NCBI GenBank assembly: GCA_012026715.1
Contig: VEPB01000409.1
Coordinates: 1 to 14,349, forward strand
From: Methylococcaceae bacterium
GTDB lineage: Bacteria > Pseudomonadota > Gammaproteobacteria > Methylococcales > Methylococcaceae
Length of the DNA: 14,349 nt
Reading direction: 5' to 3'
Part shown: positions 6,389 to 14,187 of the stretch, one piece after another
Position numbering within the stretch: the stretch's first letter is position 1
Layout of the letters: each line of letters opens with the position of its first letter
Translations under genes and position numbers: made by a program
The notes under the pieces: generated by a model
Told to the model about the DNA's origin: nothing
What the model saw: only the letters and a program-made list of their open reading frames with translations
Database searches by the model: none

Positions 6389-7795
6389 ATGACCATACGC
6401 ACCCGATTCGCCCCCAGTCCCACCGGCTACCTGCACATCGGCGGAGCCCGCACCGCCCTGTTTTCCTGGCTTTATGCCCGCAAGCATGGCGGCACCTTCA
6501 TCCTGCGCATCGAGGATACCGACCTGGAGCGCTCGACCGCGGAATCGGTCAACGCCATCCTGGAAGGCATGACCTGGCTCGGCCTGGAATACGACGAGGG
6601 CCCGTTCTATCAGACCAAGCGCTTCGACCGTTACAAGGAGGTCATCCAGCAGCTGCTGGACGGCGGCCATGCCTACCGCTGCTATTGCACCAAGGAGGAG
6701 TTGGACGAGCTGCGCGCCGGGCAAATGGCCAACAAGGAAAAGCCACGCTACAACGGCCTGTGCCGCCATCGCCGCGAGCCCCGGCCGGGGGTGGAGCCGG
6801 TGATCCGGTTCCGCAACCCGGACGAGGGCGAGGTGGTCATCGACGACTGGGTGCGTGGCCGGGTGGTGATAAAGAACAGCGAACTGGACGACCTCATCAT
6901 CGCCCGCTCCGACGGCTCGCCCACCTACAACCTGTCGGTGGTGGTGGACGACCTCGACATGCGGGTGACCCATGTGATCCGGGGCGACGACCACCTCAAC
7001 AACACCCCACGCCAGATCAATATTCTCAAGGCGCTGGGCGCAGATTTGCCGCACTATGCCCACGTGCCGATGATTCTGGGCTCGGACGGTTCCCGATTGT
7101 CGAAGCGCCACGGCGCGGTGAGCGTGATGCAGTATCGCGACGACGGCTATCTGCCCGAGGCGGTGCTCAACTATCTGGTGCGGCTGGGCTGGTCCCACGG
7201 CGACCAGGAGCTGTTCAGTCTCGACGAGATGATCGAATTGTTCGACATCAAGGACATCAACCACTCGGCGTCGACCTTTAATCCGGACAAGCTGCTGTGG
7301 CTCAACCACCACTATCTGATGCACGGCGATCCGGCCCATGTCGCCCATCATCTGCGCTGGCACCTGGGACGACTGGGGATAGACCCTACCGAAGGCCCCG
7401 ATCCGGCCGATGTGGTGATCGCCCAGCGCGAGCGCAACAAGACCCTGGTGGACATGGCAGCCAGCAGTGTCTTCTTCTACCGCGACCTCGCCGGCTATGA
7501 CGAGAAGGCGGCCCAGAAGCATCTCACAGCGGCTGCCAAAGCGGGCATCGAAGCGCTAGTGGAGCGATTCCGGTCGCTGCCCGATTGGGTCAGGGCCGAC
7601 ATTCATGGGGCCATCGAGGCGGTCGCTCAGGAGTTGGGGCTCAAGATGGGTGCGGTGGCACAGCCGGTGCGGGTTGCTGTCACCGGAACCACCGTCTCGC
7701 CCCCCATCGACATAACCCTGGAACTGCTGGGGCGCGACCCCACCTTGGCGCGCTTGGCGGCAGCCCTGGAGTACATCGGCCGGCAATCGGCATGA
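6389..7795 (+). CDS. gltX: Glutamyl-tRNA synthetase
   Basis: Class I aminoacyl-tRNA synthetase charging tRNA-Glu in the cytoplasm. 468 residues, the normal bacterial length. Seen: PSPTGYLHIGGARTALF at 9-25 holding the HIGH-type signature (HIGG 16-19), the KMSKS-type signature SRLSKR at 235-240, and a zinc site made of C98, C100, C125 and H127, the same four positions I recall for E. coli GluRS. Full-length protein with a C-terminal anticodon-binding region; I see no second copy or truncation that would suggest a GluQ-RS paralogue. No Shine-Dalgarno is evident before the ATG; the start is fixed by the standard MTIRTRFAPSPTG opening. Transcribed as a single gene, with the next gene convergent 21 bp after the stop. 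Confidence 0.98.
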   Translation: MTIRTRFAPSPTGYLHIGGARTALFSWLYARKHGGTFILRIEDTDLERSTAESVNAILEGMTWLGLEYDEGPFYQTKRFDRYKEVIQQLLDGGHAYRCYCTKEELDELRAGQMANKEKPRYNGLCRHRREPRPGVEPVIRFRNPDEGEVVIDDWVRGRVVIKNSELDDLIIARSDGSPTYNLSVVVDDLDMRVTHVIRGDDHLNNTPRQINILKALGADLPHYAHVPMILGSDGSRLSKRHGAVSVMQYRDDGYLPEAVLNYLVRLGWSHGDQELFSLDEMIELFDIKDINHSASTFNPDKLLWLNHHYLMHGDPAHVAHHLRWHLGRLGIDPTEGPDPADVVIAQRERNKTLVDMAASSVFFYRDLAGYDEKAAQKHLTAAAKAGIEALVERFRSLPDWVRADIHGAIEAVAQELGLKMGAVAQPVRVAVTGTTVSPPIDITLELLGRDPTLARLAAALEYIGRQSA

Positions 7796-7816
7796 TGTTC
7801 CAGCCGTTGGGAGAAC

Positions 7817-8656
7817 TCATGGCCGCAGTCCTCCCGCAGAGTCGGGCATCATTTTGGGAACATGCGGAGACGAGAGGAGGAAGTCGATGCTGTCCTGCCA
7901 CCAGCTGGCGTCGACGCGGAAGAACCAGTCGTTGTGGTCGGCCTTGGGGATGAGCCGGAGTTGCCTGGTGCCGGTGAGGGATTGATACAGGTCGGTGCCA
8001 AACCGGGCCGGCACGATGCTGTCCTGCTCGGCCACCGCCACCAGCACCGGCCGGGCGAACTGCGCCAGGTTGCGGGTGCTGTCGTAGCGGTCTTGCAGGA
8101 TCCAATCGACCGGCAGCCAGGGGTAGTGAAATTGGGCGGGTTTCACCAGGCTGTTCCAGGGTGTGATCAGCATCAGACCGGCGATGCTCAGCTCTGGGTC
8201 CGCCACGGCGCCCGCCACGCCCCCGGCGCCGAGCGATTCGCCCAGCGCCAGCAATGGCCCCGGAAAGTCATGGCCGGCCTGGGCCAAGGTGCGGCGGGCG
8301 TCGGCCACCAGGCTTTCCTCGTCGATGCGACCGGGGCGGGGGCCGTAGCCTGGATATTCCGCCAGGATCACCCGCAAGCCTAGCGGGGCCAGGGCGGCGG
8401 CGTAGTAATCCCGCTCTCCGGCATGGCCGGCGTTTCCGTGAAACACCACCGCCGTGGCTTTGGCGGTCTGCTCCGGTTCCGCCAGATAGCCGCGCAGTTC
8501 GCCGTACTTGACCCAGGGGGTGAATCCCTCCGGTGTCGCAGGGTCCTGGGTGGTCGTGGGAAAGTACAGCAATTGCCGCTGAAACACGGCGCAGCCAGCC
8601 AGCAGCACGGCATATCCGGCAACGAGGTAGAGGGCGATCTTGCTCAATAGGGCCAT
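7817..8656 (-). CDS. Alpha/beta hydrolase with lipoprotein signal
   Basis: 279 residues. Probable membrane-attached serine hydrolase of the BEM46/ABHD13-like group; substrate unknown. Seen: hydrophobic N-terminus ending in a lipobox L-A-G-C with Cys22, oxyanion HGN (73-75), nucleophile elbow GESLG (139-143, Ser141), acid Asp212 (AEQDSIVP) and His241 (KADHNDW). A complete Ser-Asp-His triad argues for activity. The ATG at 8656 is preferred over a TTG four codons upstream because GGGAG lies about 5 nt before it. Asp is not at lipid position +2 (Ala-Val follow Cys), so outer-membrane sorting is expected by the usual rule. Converges on gltX with only 21 bp between stops; divergent from purE. Confidence 0.88.
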   Translation of the reverse strand: MALLSKIALYLVAGYAVLLAGCAVFQRQLLYFPTTTQDPATPEGFTPWVKYGELRGYLAEPEQTAKATAVVFHGNAGHAGERDYYAAALAPLGLRVILAEYPGYGPRPGRIDEESLVADARRTLAQAGHDFPGPLLALGESLGAGGVAGAVADPELSIAGLMLITPWNSLVKPAQFHYPWLPVDWILQDRYDSTRNLAQFARPVLVAVAEQDSIVPARFGTDLYQSLTGTRQLRLIPKADHNDWFFRVDASWWQDSIDFLLSSPHVPKMMPDSAGGLRP

Positions 8657-8757
8657 GCCCGCTCCCAATGTTCAATGTTCGGCATCAAATCCCCCGTGGA
8701 TCAACCGGGTGGAGTTGGCTCTGCACGAAAAACTCTCGTTTTCCACCGAAGCCACCC

Positions 8758-8763
8758 TATAAT
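8758..8763 (+). promoter_or_regulatory. purE -10 hexamer
   Basis: Perfect TATAAT about 66 bp before the purE ATG. The -35 region (around 8735-8741) is poor. Just upstream, GAAAA (8727-8731) and TTTTC (8739-8743) form a short palindrome with a 7-nt centre that could bind a regulator, but it does not match the E. coli PurR box closely. The 8-mer CTCGTTTT occurs at 8735-8742 and again at 8769-8776. Confidence 0.55.
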
Positions 8764-8829
8764 GCGCGCTCGTTTTGTGCGCCCCGGCCGGCGCGCCAAT
8801 CATTTGAAACCTTAAAACGAAACAAGCTC

Positions 8830-9321
8830 ATGGTTCAAATCGGCATCGTGATGGGCAGCCACAGTGACTGGGAGGTCATGCGGCACGCCGCCCTGCAGTT
8901 GAAGGATCTGGATGTCGCCTACGAGGCTCGCATCGTTTCCGCCCACCGCACCCCGGACTTGCTGTTCGATTATGCGCAGACTGCCGAGCAGCGCGGATTG
9001 CGTTGCATCATCGCGGGTGCCGGCGGCGCCGCCCACCTGCCGGGCATGCTGGCCGCCAAGACCCTGGTGCCGGTATTGGGCGTGCCTGTGCCGTCGAAGT
9101 ACCTCAAAGGCCACGATTCCTTGTACTCCATCGTGCAGATGCCCAAAGGCATCCCGGTGGCGACCTTTGCTATCGGCGAGGCCGGCGCCGCCAATGCCGC
9201 CCTGTTCGCAGCCGCCATGCTGGCCGGCAACGACGAGGGCCTGAACCGCCGCCTGGCCGACTTCCGCCGCCGCCAGACCGAGGCGGTGCTGGCCATGACC
9301 CTGCCGGAGGTGGACGCATGA
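8830..9321 (+). CDS. purE: N5-carboxyaminoimidazole ribonucleotide mutase (PurE class I)
   Basis: Converts N5-CAIR to CAIR, sixth step region of de novo purine synthesis, in the cytoplasm. 163 residues, typical for class I. Seen: MGSHSDW (8-14), SAHRTP (37-42) and AGAGGAAHLPGM (62-73), the three conserved phosphate/nucleotide-binding segments. The frame is open further upstream, but the ATG at 8830 is chosen because relatives begin MVxIGIVMGS and the promoter lies between. Only a weak ribosome site is seen. Its stop overlaps the purK start (ATGA), so the two steps are made from one message. A purK next door confirms class I chemistry rather than the AIR carboxylase class II. Confidence 0.97.
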   Translation: MVQIGIVMGSHSDWEVMRHAALQLKDLDVAYEARIVSAHRTPDLLFDYAQTAEQRGLRCIIAGAGGAAHLPGMLAAKTLVPVLGVPVPSKYLKGHDSLYSIVQMPKGIPVATFAIGEAGAANAALFAAAMLAGNDEGLNRRLADFRRRQTEAVLAMTLPEVDA

Positions 9322-10454
9322 ACCGCCACATCCTGCCCAACGCCATGCTCGGAATTCTTGGCGGCGGCCAACTGGGCCGCATGTTCACGCTATCCGCCAA
9401 GGCCATGGGCTACCGGGTCACCGTGCTCGATCCCGATCCGGACAGCCCTGCCGGCAGTCTGGCGGACGTCCATCTGCAGGCGGCCTACGACGATCCGGCG
9501 GCGCTGCAAACCCTGGCCGAGACCTGTGCCGCGGTCACCACCGAATTCGAGAATGTCCCAGCCGATTCCATGCGCTTTCTGGAGCGGCACATCCGGGTGA
9601 GTCCTTCCGCGGAGTGCGTGGCTATCGCCCAGGACCGCATCCGGGAGAAACGCTTCGTGCGCGAAGCGGGCCTGCAAACCGCGCCATTCCTGGCGGTGGA
9701 GATCGAATCCGACATGGACGGCGATCTGTCCGAATTTCTGCCTGGCATCCTCAAGATTTCCCGCTTGGGCTACGACGGCAAGGGCCAGGTGCATGTCGCC
9801 GACGCCCAGGCTGCCAAGGCGGCCTTCCGACAGATGGGCGGCAAGCCCTGTGTGCTGGAAAAGGCGTTGGATCTGAAACTGGAGCTTTCGGTCGTCGTGA
9901 CTCGCATTGAATCGGGCGAGGCGGTCTGCTTCCCGGCCGCGGAAAATCAACACGAGTCGGGCATCCTGGACGTCAGCATCGTCCCGGCCCGGGTCAGTGC
10001 GGACGTTTCCGAACGGGCGCGGCGCAAGACCCTGGCGCTGGCGGAAAAGCTCGATTATATCGGCGTGCTGGCAGTGGAATTCTTTCTGTTGAAGGACGAC
10101 GATCTGGTGGTCAACGAGATCGCTCCGCGGCCGCACAACAGTGGCCACTATACCCTGGACGCCACCCTGTTCAGCCAGTTCGATCAGCAGGTACGGTCGA
10201 TGTGCGGATTGCCGCCGGGCGGCACCCGGCTGTTGAGCCCGGCGGTGATGGTGAACCTGCTGGGGGACATCTGGCGCGAAGACGAGCCGGCCTGGGACAA
10301 GCTGTTGAGCGAGCCCAACGTCCATCTGCATCTGTACGGCAAGAAATCCGCACGGATTGGCCGCAAGATGGGCCATTACAACGTGCTGGCCAGCAATCCC
10401 GATGCCGCACTGGCCCAGGCCTTGGCGCTCAAGCAGGAATTGCTGAAGCCATAG
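9318..10454 (+). CDS. purK: N5-carboxyaminoimidazole ribonucleotide synthase
   Basis: ATP-grasp enzyme that makes N5-CAIR from AIR, bicarbonate and ATP, feeding PurE. 378 residues, slightly longer than the E. coli protein (about 355). Seen: LGILGGGQLGRMF (11-23) nucleotide-like N-terminal loop, GYDGKGQV glycine-rich ATP loop near 154-161, and the C-terminal VNEIAPRPHNSGHYT signature. The start at 9318 overlaps the purE stop by four bases; the longer upstream open frame is the purE region in another frame. Ends just before an imperfect palindrome that may serve as the 3' end of the operon. Confidence 0.97.
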   Translation: MNRHILPNAMLGILGGGQLGRMFTLSAKAMGYRVTVLDPDPDSPAGSLADVHLQAAYDDPAALQTLAETCAAVTTEFENVPADSMRFLERHIRVSPSAECVAIAQDRIREKRFVREAGLQTAPFLAVEIESDMDGDLSEFLPGILKISRLGYDGKGQVHVADAQAAKAAFRQMGGKPCVLEKALDLKLELSVVVTRIESGEAVCFPAAENQHESGILDVSIVPARVSADVSERARRKTLALAEKLDYIGVLAVEFFLLKDDDLVVNEIAPRPHNSGHYTLDATLFSQFDQQVRSMCGLPPGGTRLLSPAVMVNLLGDIWREDEPAWDKLLSEPNVHLHLYGKKSARIGRKMGHYNVLASNPDAALAQALALKQELLKP

Positions 10455-10456
10455 CC

Positions 10457-10540
10457 GTAGGGTCGGTTAGCCGTGCGTCGGAAGGCCCCGGCTGGCTGCC
10501 GACGGCGCTTGCCCACGCCGTAACCCACCGCTCCCGCTAC
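10457..10540. repeat. Imperfect long palindrome (REP-like intergenic repeat) after purK
   Basis: Matching arms in mirror order: GTAG (10457-10460)/CTAC (10537-10540), GGTTA (10465-10469)/TAACC (10521-10525), CGTG (10472-10475)/CACG (10514-10517), CGTCGG (10476-10481)/CCGACG (10499-10504). It resembles the GGTTA...TAACC palindromes scattered between genes in many proteobacterial genomes (from memory). It starts 2 bp after the purK stop. No T-run, so any termination would need Rho or RNA folding. Confidence 0.5.
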
Positions 10541-10563
10541 CCGTCCCACGCTCGCTCCGGGAA

Positions 10564-10739
10564 TCAGAGGCGCGTCAACTGGGCCGCCGCGGTCAGCAGC
10601 TGTTCCGCCCGGAACGGCTTGACTCCCAATCCTTAGCTTCGCGCCGATCTTCTTGCTTCATCGCCTCGTGGCGTTCCGTGGTCAGCAGGATGACCGGAAT
10701 AAGGCGGTGGCAGGATCGGCGGATTTCCGTGTTCCTCAG
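10564..10739 (-). pseudogene. Decayed response-regulator receiver domain (C-terminal half, frameshifted)
   Basis: Reading the minus strand, one frame gives LRNTEIRR, then IPVILLTTE (about 10700-10674) and HEAMKQEDRREAKDW. Beyond about 10628 the sense passes to another frame: GVKPFRAEQLLTAAAQLTRL and a TGA at 10564-10566. Put together this is beta4 with the conserved Thr, alpha4, the Lys-Pro switch at the end of beta5, and alpha5 of a CheY-like receiver. One missing base near 10621-10628 explains the break. The phosphoacceptor Asp and everything before it are absent: the frame meets a stop near 10770 and no earlier receiver sequence is seen. Hence a gene fragment, probably left by deletion. 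Family assignment is from motif order, not a search. Confidence 0.6.
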
Positions 10740-10810
10740 CCGGCTTCGGGGGAGGTTATCGGTTACACTTCAGGCGGTCGTCCGGCGGCAGCCGGGCTTA
10801 TAACAAGAAC

Positions 10811-11920
10811 ATGAGACCTTCGTCCGATCCCATGCATACCATTCGCTCCTGGCTGACCGATTGGGTCGGCCGCATCCTGCCCAATTCCCAGGCGGTTTCC
10901 TTCGCGCTGCTGTTGGTGGTCGGATGTGTGGCGGTGGTCAGTCTGGGCCGCATCCTGATGCCGGTGTTCGCCGCCGGCATCATCGCCTATTTGCTGGAGG
11001 CGCTGGTGGTCATGGGCATGCGCCGCAAGCTTCCCCGGCTGATATCGGTGATCGTGGTCTACATCTTTTTCCTGACCCTGCTGGTCATCATCATCGTGGG
11101 CCTGTTGCCGCTGCTGTACAAGCAGACCGAGCAACTGATCGGGCAGATTCCGGCCATGGTTAACAGTGGCCAGTCCCTGGTGATGCAGTTGCCGGAGAAA
11201 TATCCCCACTTCATCACCCAGGACCAGATCAACGAAATCATGGGCTCGGTACGCCAGGAACTGGTGACCTCGGGCCAAACCATGCTGGGTTATTCCTACG
11301 CGTCCATCGTCAGCGTCATCACCCTGACCATCTACCTGGTGCTGGTACCGCTGCTGGTGTTCTTCTTCATGAAGGACAAGGACCAGATCATGGATTGGGT
11401 TTCCCAGTACCTGCCCAAGGACAGCAATCTGTCGAGCCGGGTGTGGAGGGAGGTCGACGCCCAGATCGGCAACTACGTGCGCGGCAAGTTCTTCGAGATC
11501 GGCGTGCTGCTGGTGGCCAGCTACGTCACCTTCAGCGTCATGAGCCTCAACTACTCCCTGCTGCTGGCGGTGCTGATGGGGCTGTCGGTCATCATCCCGT
11601 ATGTGGGCGCCACCCTGGTGACGTTTCCGGTGATGATCGTGGCCTTCTTCCAGTGGGGGGTATCGGACGACTTCTGGTACCTGATGTTGGCCTACGGCAT
11701 CATCCAGGCCCTCGACGGTGTGGTGCTGGTTCCCTTGCTGTTCTCCGAGGTGGTCAACCTGCATCCGGTGGGGATCATGGTCGCCATCCTGTTCTTCGGC
11801 GGCATCTGGGGGTTCTGGGGCGTGTTCTTCGCCATTCCCCTGGCGACCCTGGTGCAGGCTGTCCTGACCGCCTGGCCACGTTTGGGCGAGGCCGATGGCG
11901 ACATCGAACCCGTCCGCTGA
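10811..11920 (+). CDS. AI-2E/PerM family membrane transporter
   Basis: 369 residues, polytopic inner-membrane protein. The family includes E. coli PerM and TqsA and some Na+/H+ antiporters; the substrate here cannot be told. Seen: hydrophobic helices about 29-47, 48-65, 78-101, 161-187, 227-262, 264-282 and 305-352, the family segments LLVFFFMKDKDQ (181-192), NYVRGKFFE (221-229), IPYVGA (252-257), and HPVGIMVAILFFGG followed by WGFWGVFFAIPLA near the C-terminus. The loop between helices 3 and 4 (about 102-160) is the usual soluble insertion. Start: ATG at 10811; a second ATG seven codons later (10832) is possible and neither has a good ribosome site. A TTATAA at 10798-10803 could be a -10, which would favour the later start or a leaderless message. 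Confidence 0.9.
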   Translation: MRPSSDPMHTIRSWLTDWVGRILPNSQAVSFALLLVVGCVAVVSLGRILMPVFAAGIIAYLLEALVVMGMRRKLPRLISVIVVYIFFLTLLVIIIVGLLPLLYKQTEQLIGQIPAMVNSGQSLVMQLPEKYPHFITQDQINEIMGSVRQELVTSGQTMLGYSYASIVSVITLTIYLVLVPLLVFFFMKDKDQIMDWVSQYLPKDSNLSSRVWREVDAQIGNYVRGKFFEIGVLLVASYVTFSVMSLNYSLLLAVLMGLSVIIPYVGATLVTFPVMIVAFFQWGVSDDFWYLMLAYGIIQALDGVVLVPLLFSEVVNLHPVGIMVAILFFGGIWGFWGVFFAIPLATLVQAVLTAWPRLGEADGDIEPVR

Positions 11921-12085
11921 CCCGGCAGAGTCCGATCATCCTGCTCCGGCCCAACGCCGCGGTCGTCGCCGAATCCGGCCAAGAGTCGAGAGAAGCGGGG
12001 ATTGATTCGGCGTAGTTTGCCGGGACGCACCGCCGAGTAGTCCAGGACGGATCGATTCATCCCTCCCCAACTCAGAGTCGAAACC

Positions 12086-12571
12086 ATGCAACCCGAGCCC
12101 ATCGTCATTCTCTATCTGCACGGCTGGCAGTCGGTGCCGGGCGGGGTCAAGCCCAGCCATCTGCGCCAGCAGGGAGCCCAGGTGATCGAGCCGGCCTTGC
12201 CCGCCGATGAATTCGAGGCATCGATCGCCATCGCGGAGGCCGCCCGGCGGGATCAGCCGCCCCACCTCATCGTCGGTTCCAGCCGCGGCGGCGCCGTGGC
12301 GATGAACATGGACAGCGGCGACCTGCCCTTGATCTTGCTGGCGCCCGCCTGGAAGCGCTGGGGCAGCGTCGACCAGGTCAAGCCGGGCACCCGAATTCTC
12401 CATTCCGAGGCCGATGAGGTCATTGCATTTGAGGATTCCCAGGAACTGTCGGCCCGCAGCGGCTTGGCGGCCAGTGCCTTGATCCGTACCGGGGAGGAAC
12501 ATCGGCTGGCCGACCCAGCCTCCCTGGACCGATTGTGGCAGACGGTGTTGGCGACGTTCCATGGAGTTTGA
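12086..12571 (+). CDS. Minimal alpha/beta hydrolase (YqiA/UPF0227-like)
   Basis: 161 residues, much smaller than most alpha/beta hydrolases; probably cytoplasmic esterase-type, substrate unknown. Seen: LYLHGW oxyanion segment (9-14), nucleophile elbow GSSRGG (64-69, Ser66), Asp110 in HSEADEV, and His139 in GEEHR, so the triad Ser66-Asp110-His139 looks intact without a lid domain. Its last 11 bases overlap the sfsA start in another frame, so the two are translationally coupled. 165 bp separates it from the permease upstream. Weak ribosome site; the start is the first ATG giving the LHGW opening. Confidence 0.82.
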   Translation: MQPEPIVILYLHGWQSVPGGVKPSHLRQQGAQVIEPALPADEFEASIAIAEAARRDQPPHLIVGSSRGGAVAMNMDSGDLPLILLAPAWKRWGSVDQVKPGTRILHSEADEVIAFEDSQELSARSGLAASALIRTGEEHRLADPASLDRLWQTVLATFHGV

Positions 12572-13265
12572 CGGCGACCTGCTGGAAGGCCGGCTGATCC
12601 GCCGCTATCAGCGTTTTCTGGCCGATGTGGAACTGGCAGACGGCAGCACGGTTACCGCGCATACTCCCAATACCGGCTCCATGATGGGCTGCTGCACGCC
12701 GGGCAGCCGGGTTTGGCTGAGGGACAGCGGCAATCCGGCGCGCAAGTATCGCCACAGCTGGGAACTGGTCGAAGCCGGCGAAAACGTGCTGGTCGGCATC
12801 AACACCGTCTGGGCCAATCGGCTGGCGCAGGAGGCGATCGAGCAAGGATCGATCGAGGAGCTTCAGGGCTACTCAAGGATTCGCCGCGAGATACGCTACG
12901 GCGAGGAGAACAGTCGCATCGACCTGCGGTTGGAAGGTCCGGCCGGCTGTTGCTATGTGGAGGTCAAGAACGTCACCCTGGTGGATCGCGGAACCGCATT
13001 GTTTCCCGACGCCGTCAGCCGTCGAGGCACCAAGCACCTGCGCGAATTGGCGACAGTGGTTCGTTCGGGCGATCGCGCCGTGATTTTTTACTGCGTCCAA
13101 CGCGGCGATGCTGCCGCGGTGCGCCCGGCCGATGCCATCGACCCGGTTTACGGGCGCAGCCTGCGGGAAGCCGTGGCGGCGGGAGTGGAGCCGCTGGCGT
13201 ATCGTGCCCATGTCAGCTTGGACGGCATTCGGCTGGAAACCGCCTTGCCGGTGGTATTGGCCTGA
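12561..13265 (+). CDS. sfsA: SfsA family DNA-binding/nuclease-fold protein
   Basis: 234 residues, normal for SfsA, first described in E. coli as a DNA-binding protein stimulating sugar fermentation genes; the fold belongs to the PD-(D/E)XK nuclease group and the true role is uncertain. Seen: HTPNTGSM near 34-41, the nuclease-like residues Asp121 (RIDLRL), Glu134 and Lys136 (VEVKNVTL), and FPDAVSRRGTKHLREL (148-163), a family signature. N-terminal FDGDLLEGRLIRRYQRF opens as in relatives. Overlaps the preceding hydrolase by 11 nt. Ends only 7 bp from the stop of the convergent deacetylase gene. Confidence 0.94.
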   Translation: MEFDGDLLEGRLIRRYQRFLADVELADGSTVTAHTPNTGSMMGCCTPGSRVWLRDSGNPARKYRHSWELVEAGENVLVGINTVWANRLAQEAIEQGSIEELQGYSRIRREIRYGEENSRIDLRLEGPAGCCYVEVKNVTLVDRGTALFPDAVSRRGTKHLRELATVVRSGDRAVIFYCVQRGDAAAVRPADAIDPVYGRSLREAVAAGVEPLAYRAHVSLDGIRLETALPVVLA

Positions 13266-13272
13266 TGGAGGG

Positions 13273-14094
13273 CTAGGCGGCCTCGAGGGTCGATCGTAGC
13301 GTCACCGCTTTCAGGTCGCGGGCCGCAGCGGCCGCCAAGAGGCGGGGTAGGGCTTCGGTGATGACGGGCTTGCCGTTTGCGGTGCGGGCGGCATTGCCGT
13401 CGTGGAGCAGGAGGATGTCGCCCGCCGCGAGCCGGTCGAGCAATCGCGCGGCGACGGCATCCGCATCCCTGCTGCGGGCGTCGAATCCGCGTCGGGTCCA
13501 ACTCGCCAGACGCAGTCCGAGCCGCTGCAGAGCCGGTTCCAGCAGCGGATTGCGCAATCCGGCGGGGGCTCGAAAAAACAGCGGGCGGATTCCGGTGATC
13601 CCGGTCAGGGTTCCCTGCGCGGCCTCCAATTCCCGCACAAAGCCTCGGTATCCCAGAAACGCAAAATGGTGCCGGTGGCCTTGGCTATGGTTCTCCACGG
13701 CATGACCGCGTTCCGCGATGGCGCGGCACAACGCCGGATGGCGCAGCGCGCGCTCGCCAATACAGAAGAACGTCGCTTTGGCCTGATAGCGGTCCAGGAT
13801 GTCCAGCACCACCGGGGTCACTTCGGGATCCGGACCGTCGTCGATGGTTACGGCAATTTCATTCCTGGCCGCCGCCGGCGCCGGCAATCGCGTCCAATTG
13901 GGGCCCAACAGGCTGCTGCGGGGCCACAGGCCGGCCGTCGTCAGCGCGGCCTGATCGATGGCGACGGCTGTCACCGCCCACAGCCACCACTCCGGTTGCA
14001 GGGCTGCCGCAATCACGGCGCCGGCATGCAGCAGCAGCGAAGCCCGAATGAAGGGCGACGGTTGCCAGCGGGCGTACTCGGCAGCGACGTTCAT
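13273..14094 (-). CDS. Membrane-anchored polysaccharide deacetylase (NodB/CE4)
   Basis: 273 residues. Metal-dependent deacetylase of N- or O-acetylated sugars. Seen: two N-terminal hydrophobic helices about 17-33 and 36-55, then a NodB domain with motif 1 TIDDGPDP (83-90; base Asp85, metal Asp86), motif 2 NHSQGHRHH with metal ligands His136 and His140 (Arg follows where Pro is common), motif 3 RAPAG (175-179) and motif 5 LLHDGN with His231. All catalytic residues are present, so it should be active. The substrate is unknown; no glycosyltransferase gene is visible. Placed downstream of the partial gene at the right edge, same strand, 93 bp apart. A weak start region; ATG at 14094 is the first one giving the helix pair. 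Confidence 0.9.
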   Translation of the reverse strand: MNVAAEYARWQPSPFIRASLLLHAGAVIAAALQPEWWLWAVTAVAIDQAALTTAGLWPRSSLLGPNWTRLPAPAAARNEIAVTIDDGPDPEVTPVVLDILDRYQAKATFFCIGERALRHPALCRAIAERGHAVENHSQGHRHHFAFLGYRGFVRELEAAQGTLTGITGIRPLFFRAPAGLRNPLLEPALQRLGLRLASWTRRGFDARSRDADAVAARLLDRLAAGDILLLHDGNAARTANGKPVITEALPRLLAAAAARDLKAVTLRSTLEAA

Positions 14095-14187
14095 GAGGTG
14101 CGAACGCTGAACGGGCCGGCACCGGCCGAACCGCGCAAGCGGCGAGAGCGATGCTGCCGCAACGTGCTTCGCCCCCGCCCGATCGGA

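Noticed and set aside
6335..7522. 395-codon minus-strand open frame opposite gltX
   Set aside because: Shadow of gltX, which has all catalytic and zinc-binding residues in the plus frame.
8666..8680. Tandem 7-mer AATGTTC twice just upstream of the lipoprotein hydrolase
   Set aside because: Only two short copies; too little to call an operator or repeat element.
10763..11764. 333-codon minus-strand open frame rich in His, Gln and Asp opposite the permease
   Set aside because: Antisense reading of hydrophobic codons commonly gives such His/Gln/Asp-rich translations; the plus frame has clear PerM family segments.
14100..14187. CCGC-GCAA-GCGG hairpin and GGCCGG/CCGGCC near the deacetylase start
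   Set aside because: Short GC-rich pairs are expected by chance at this base composition and no T-run follows, so no terminator is called.
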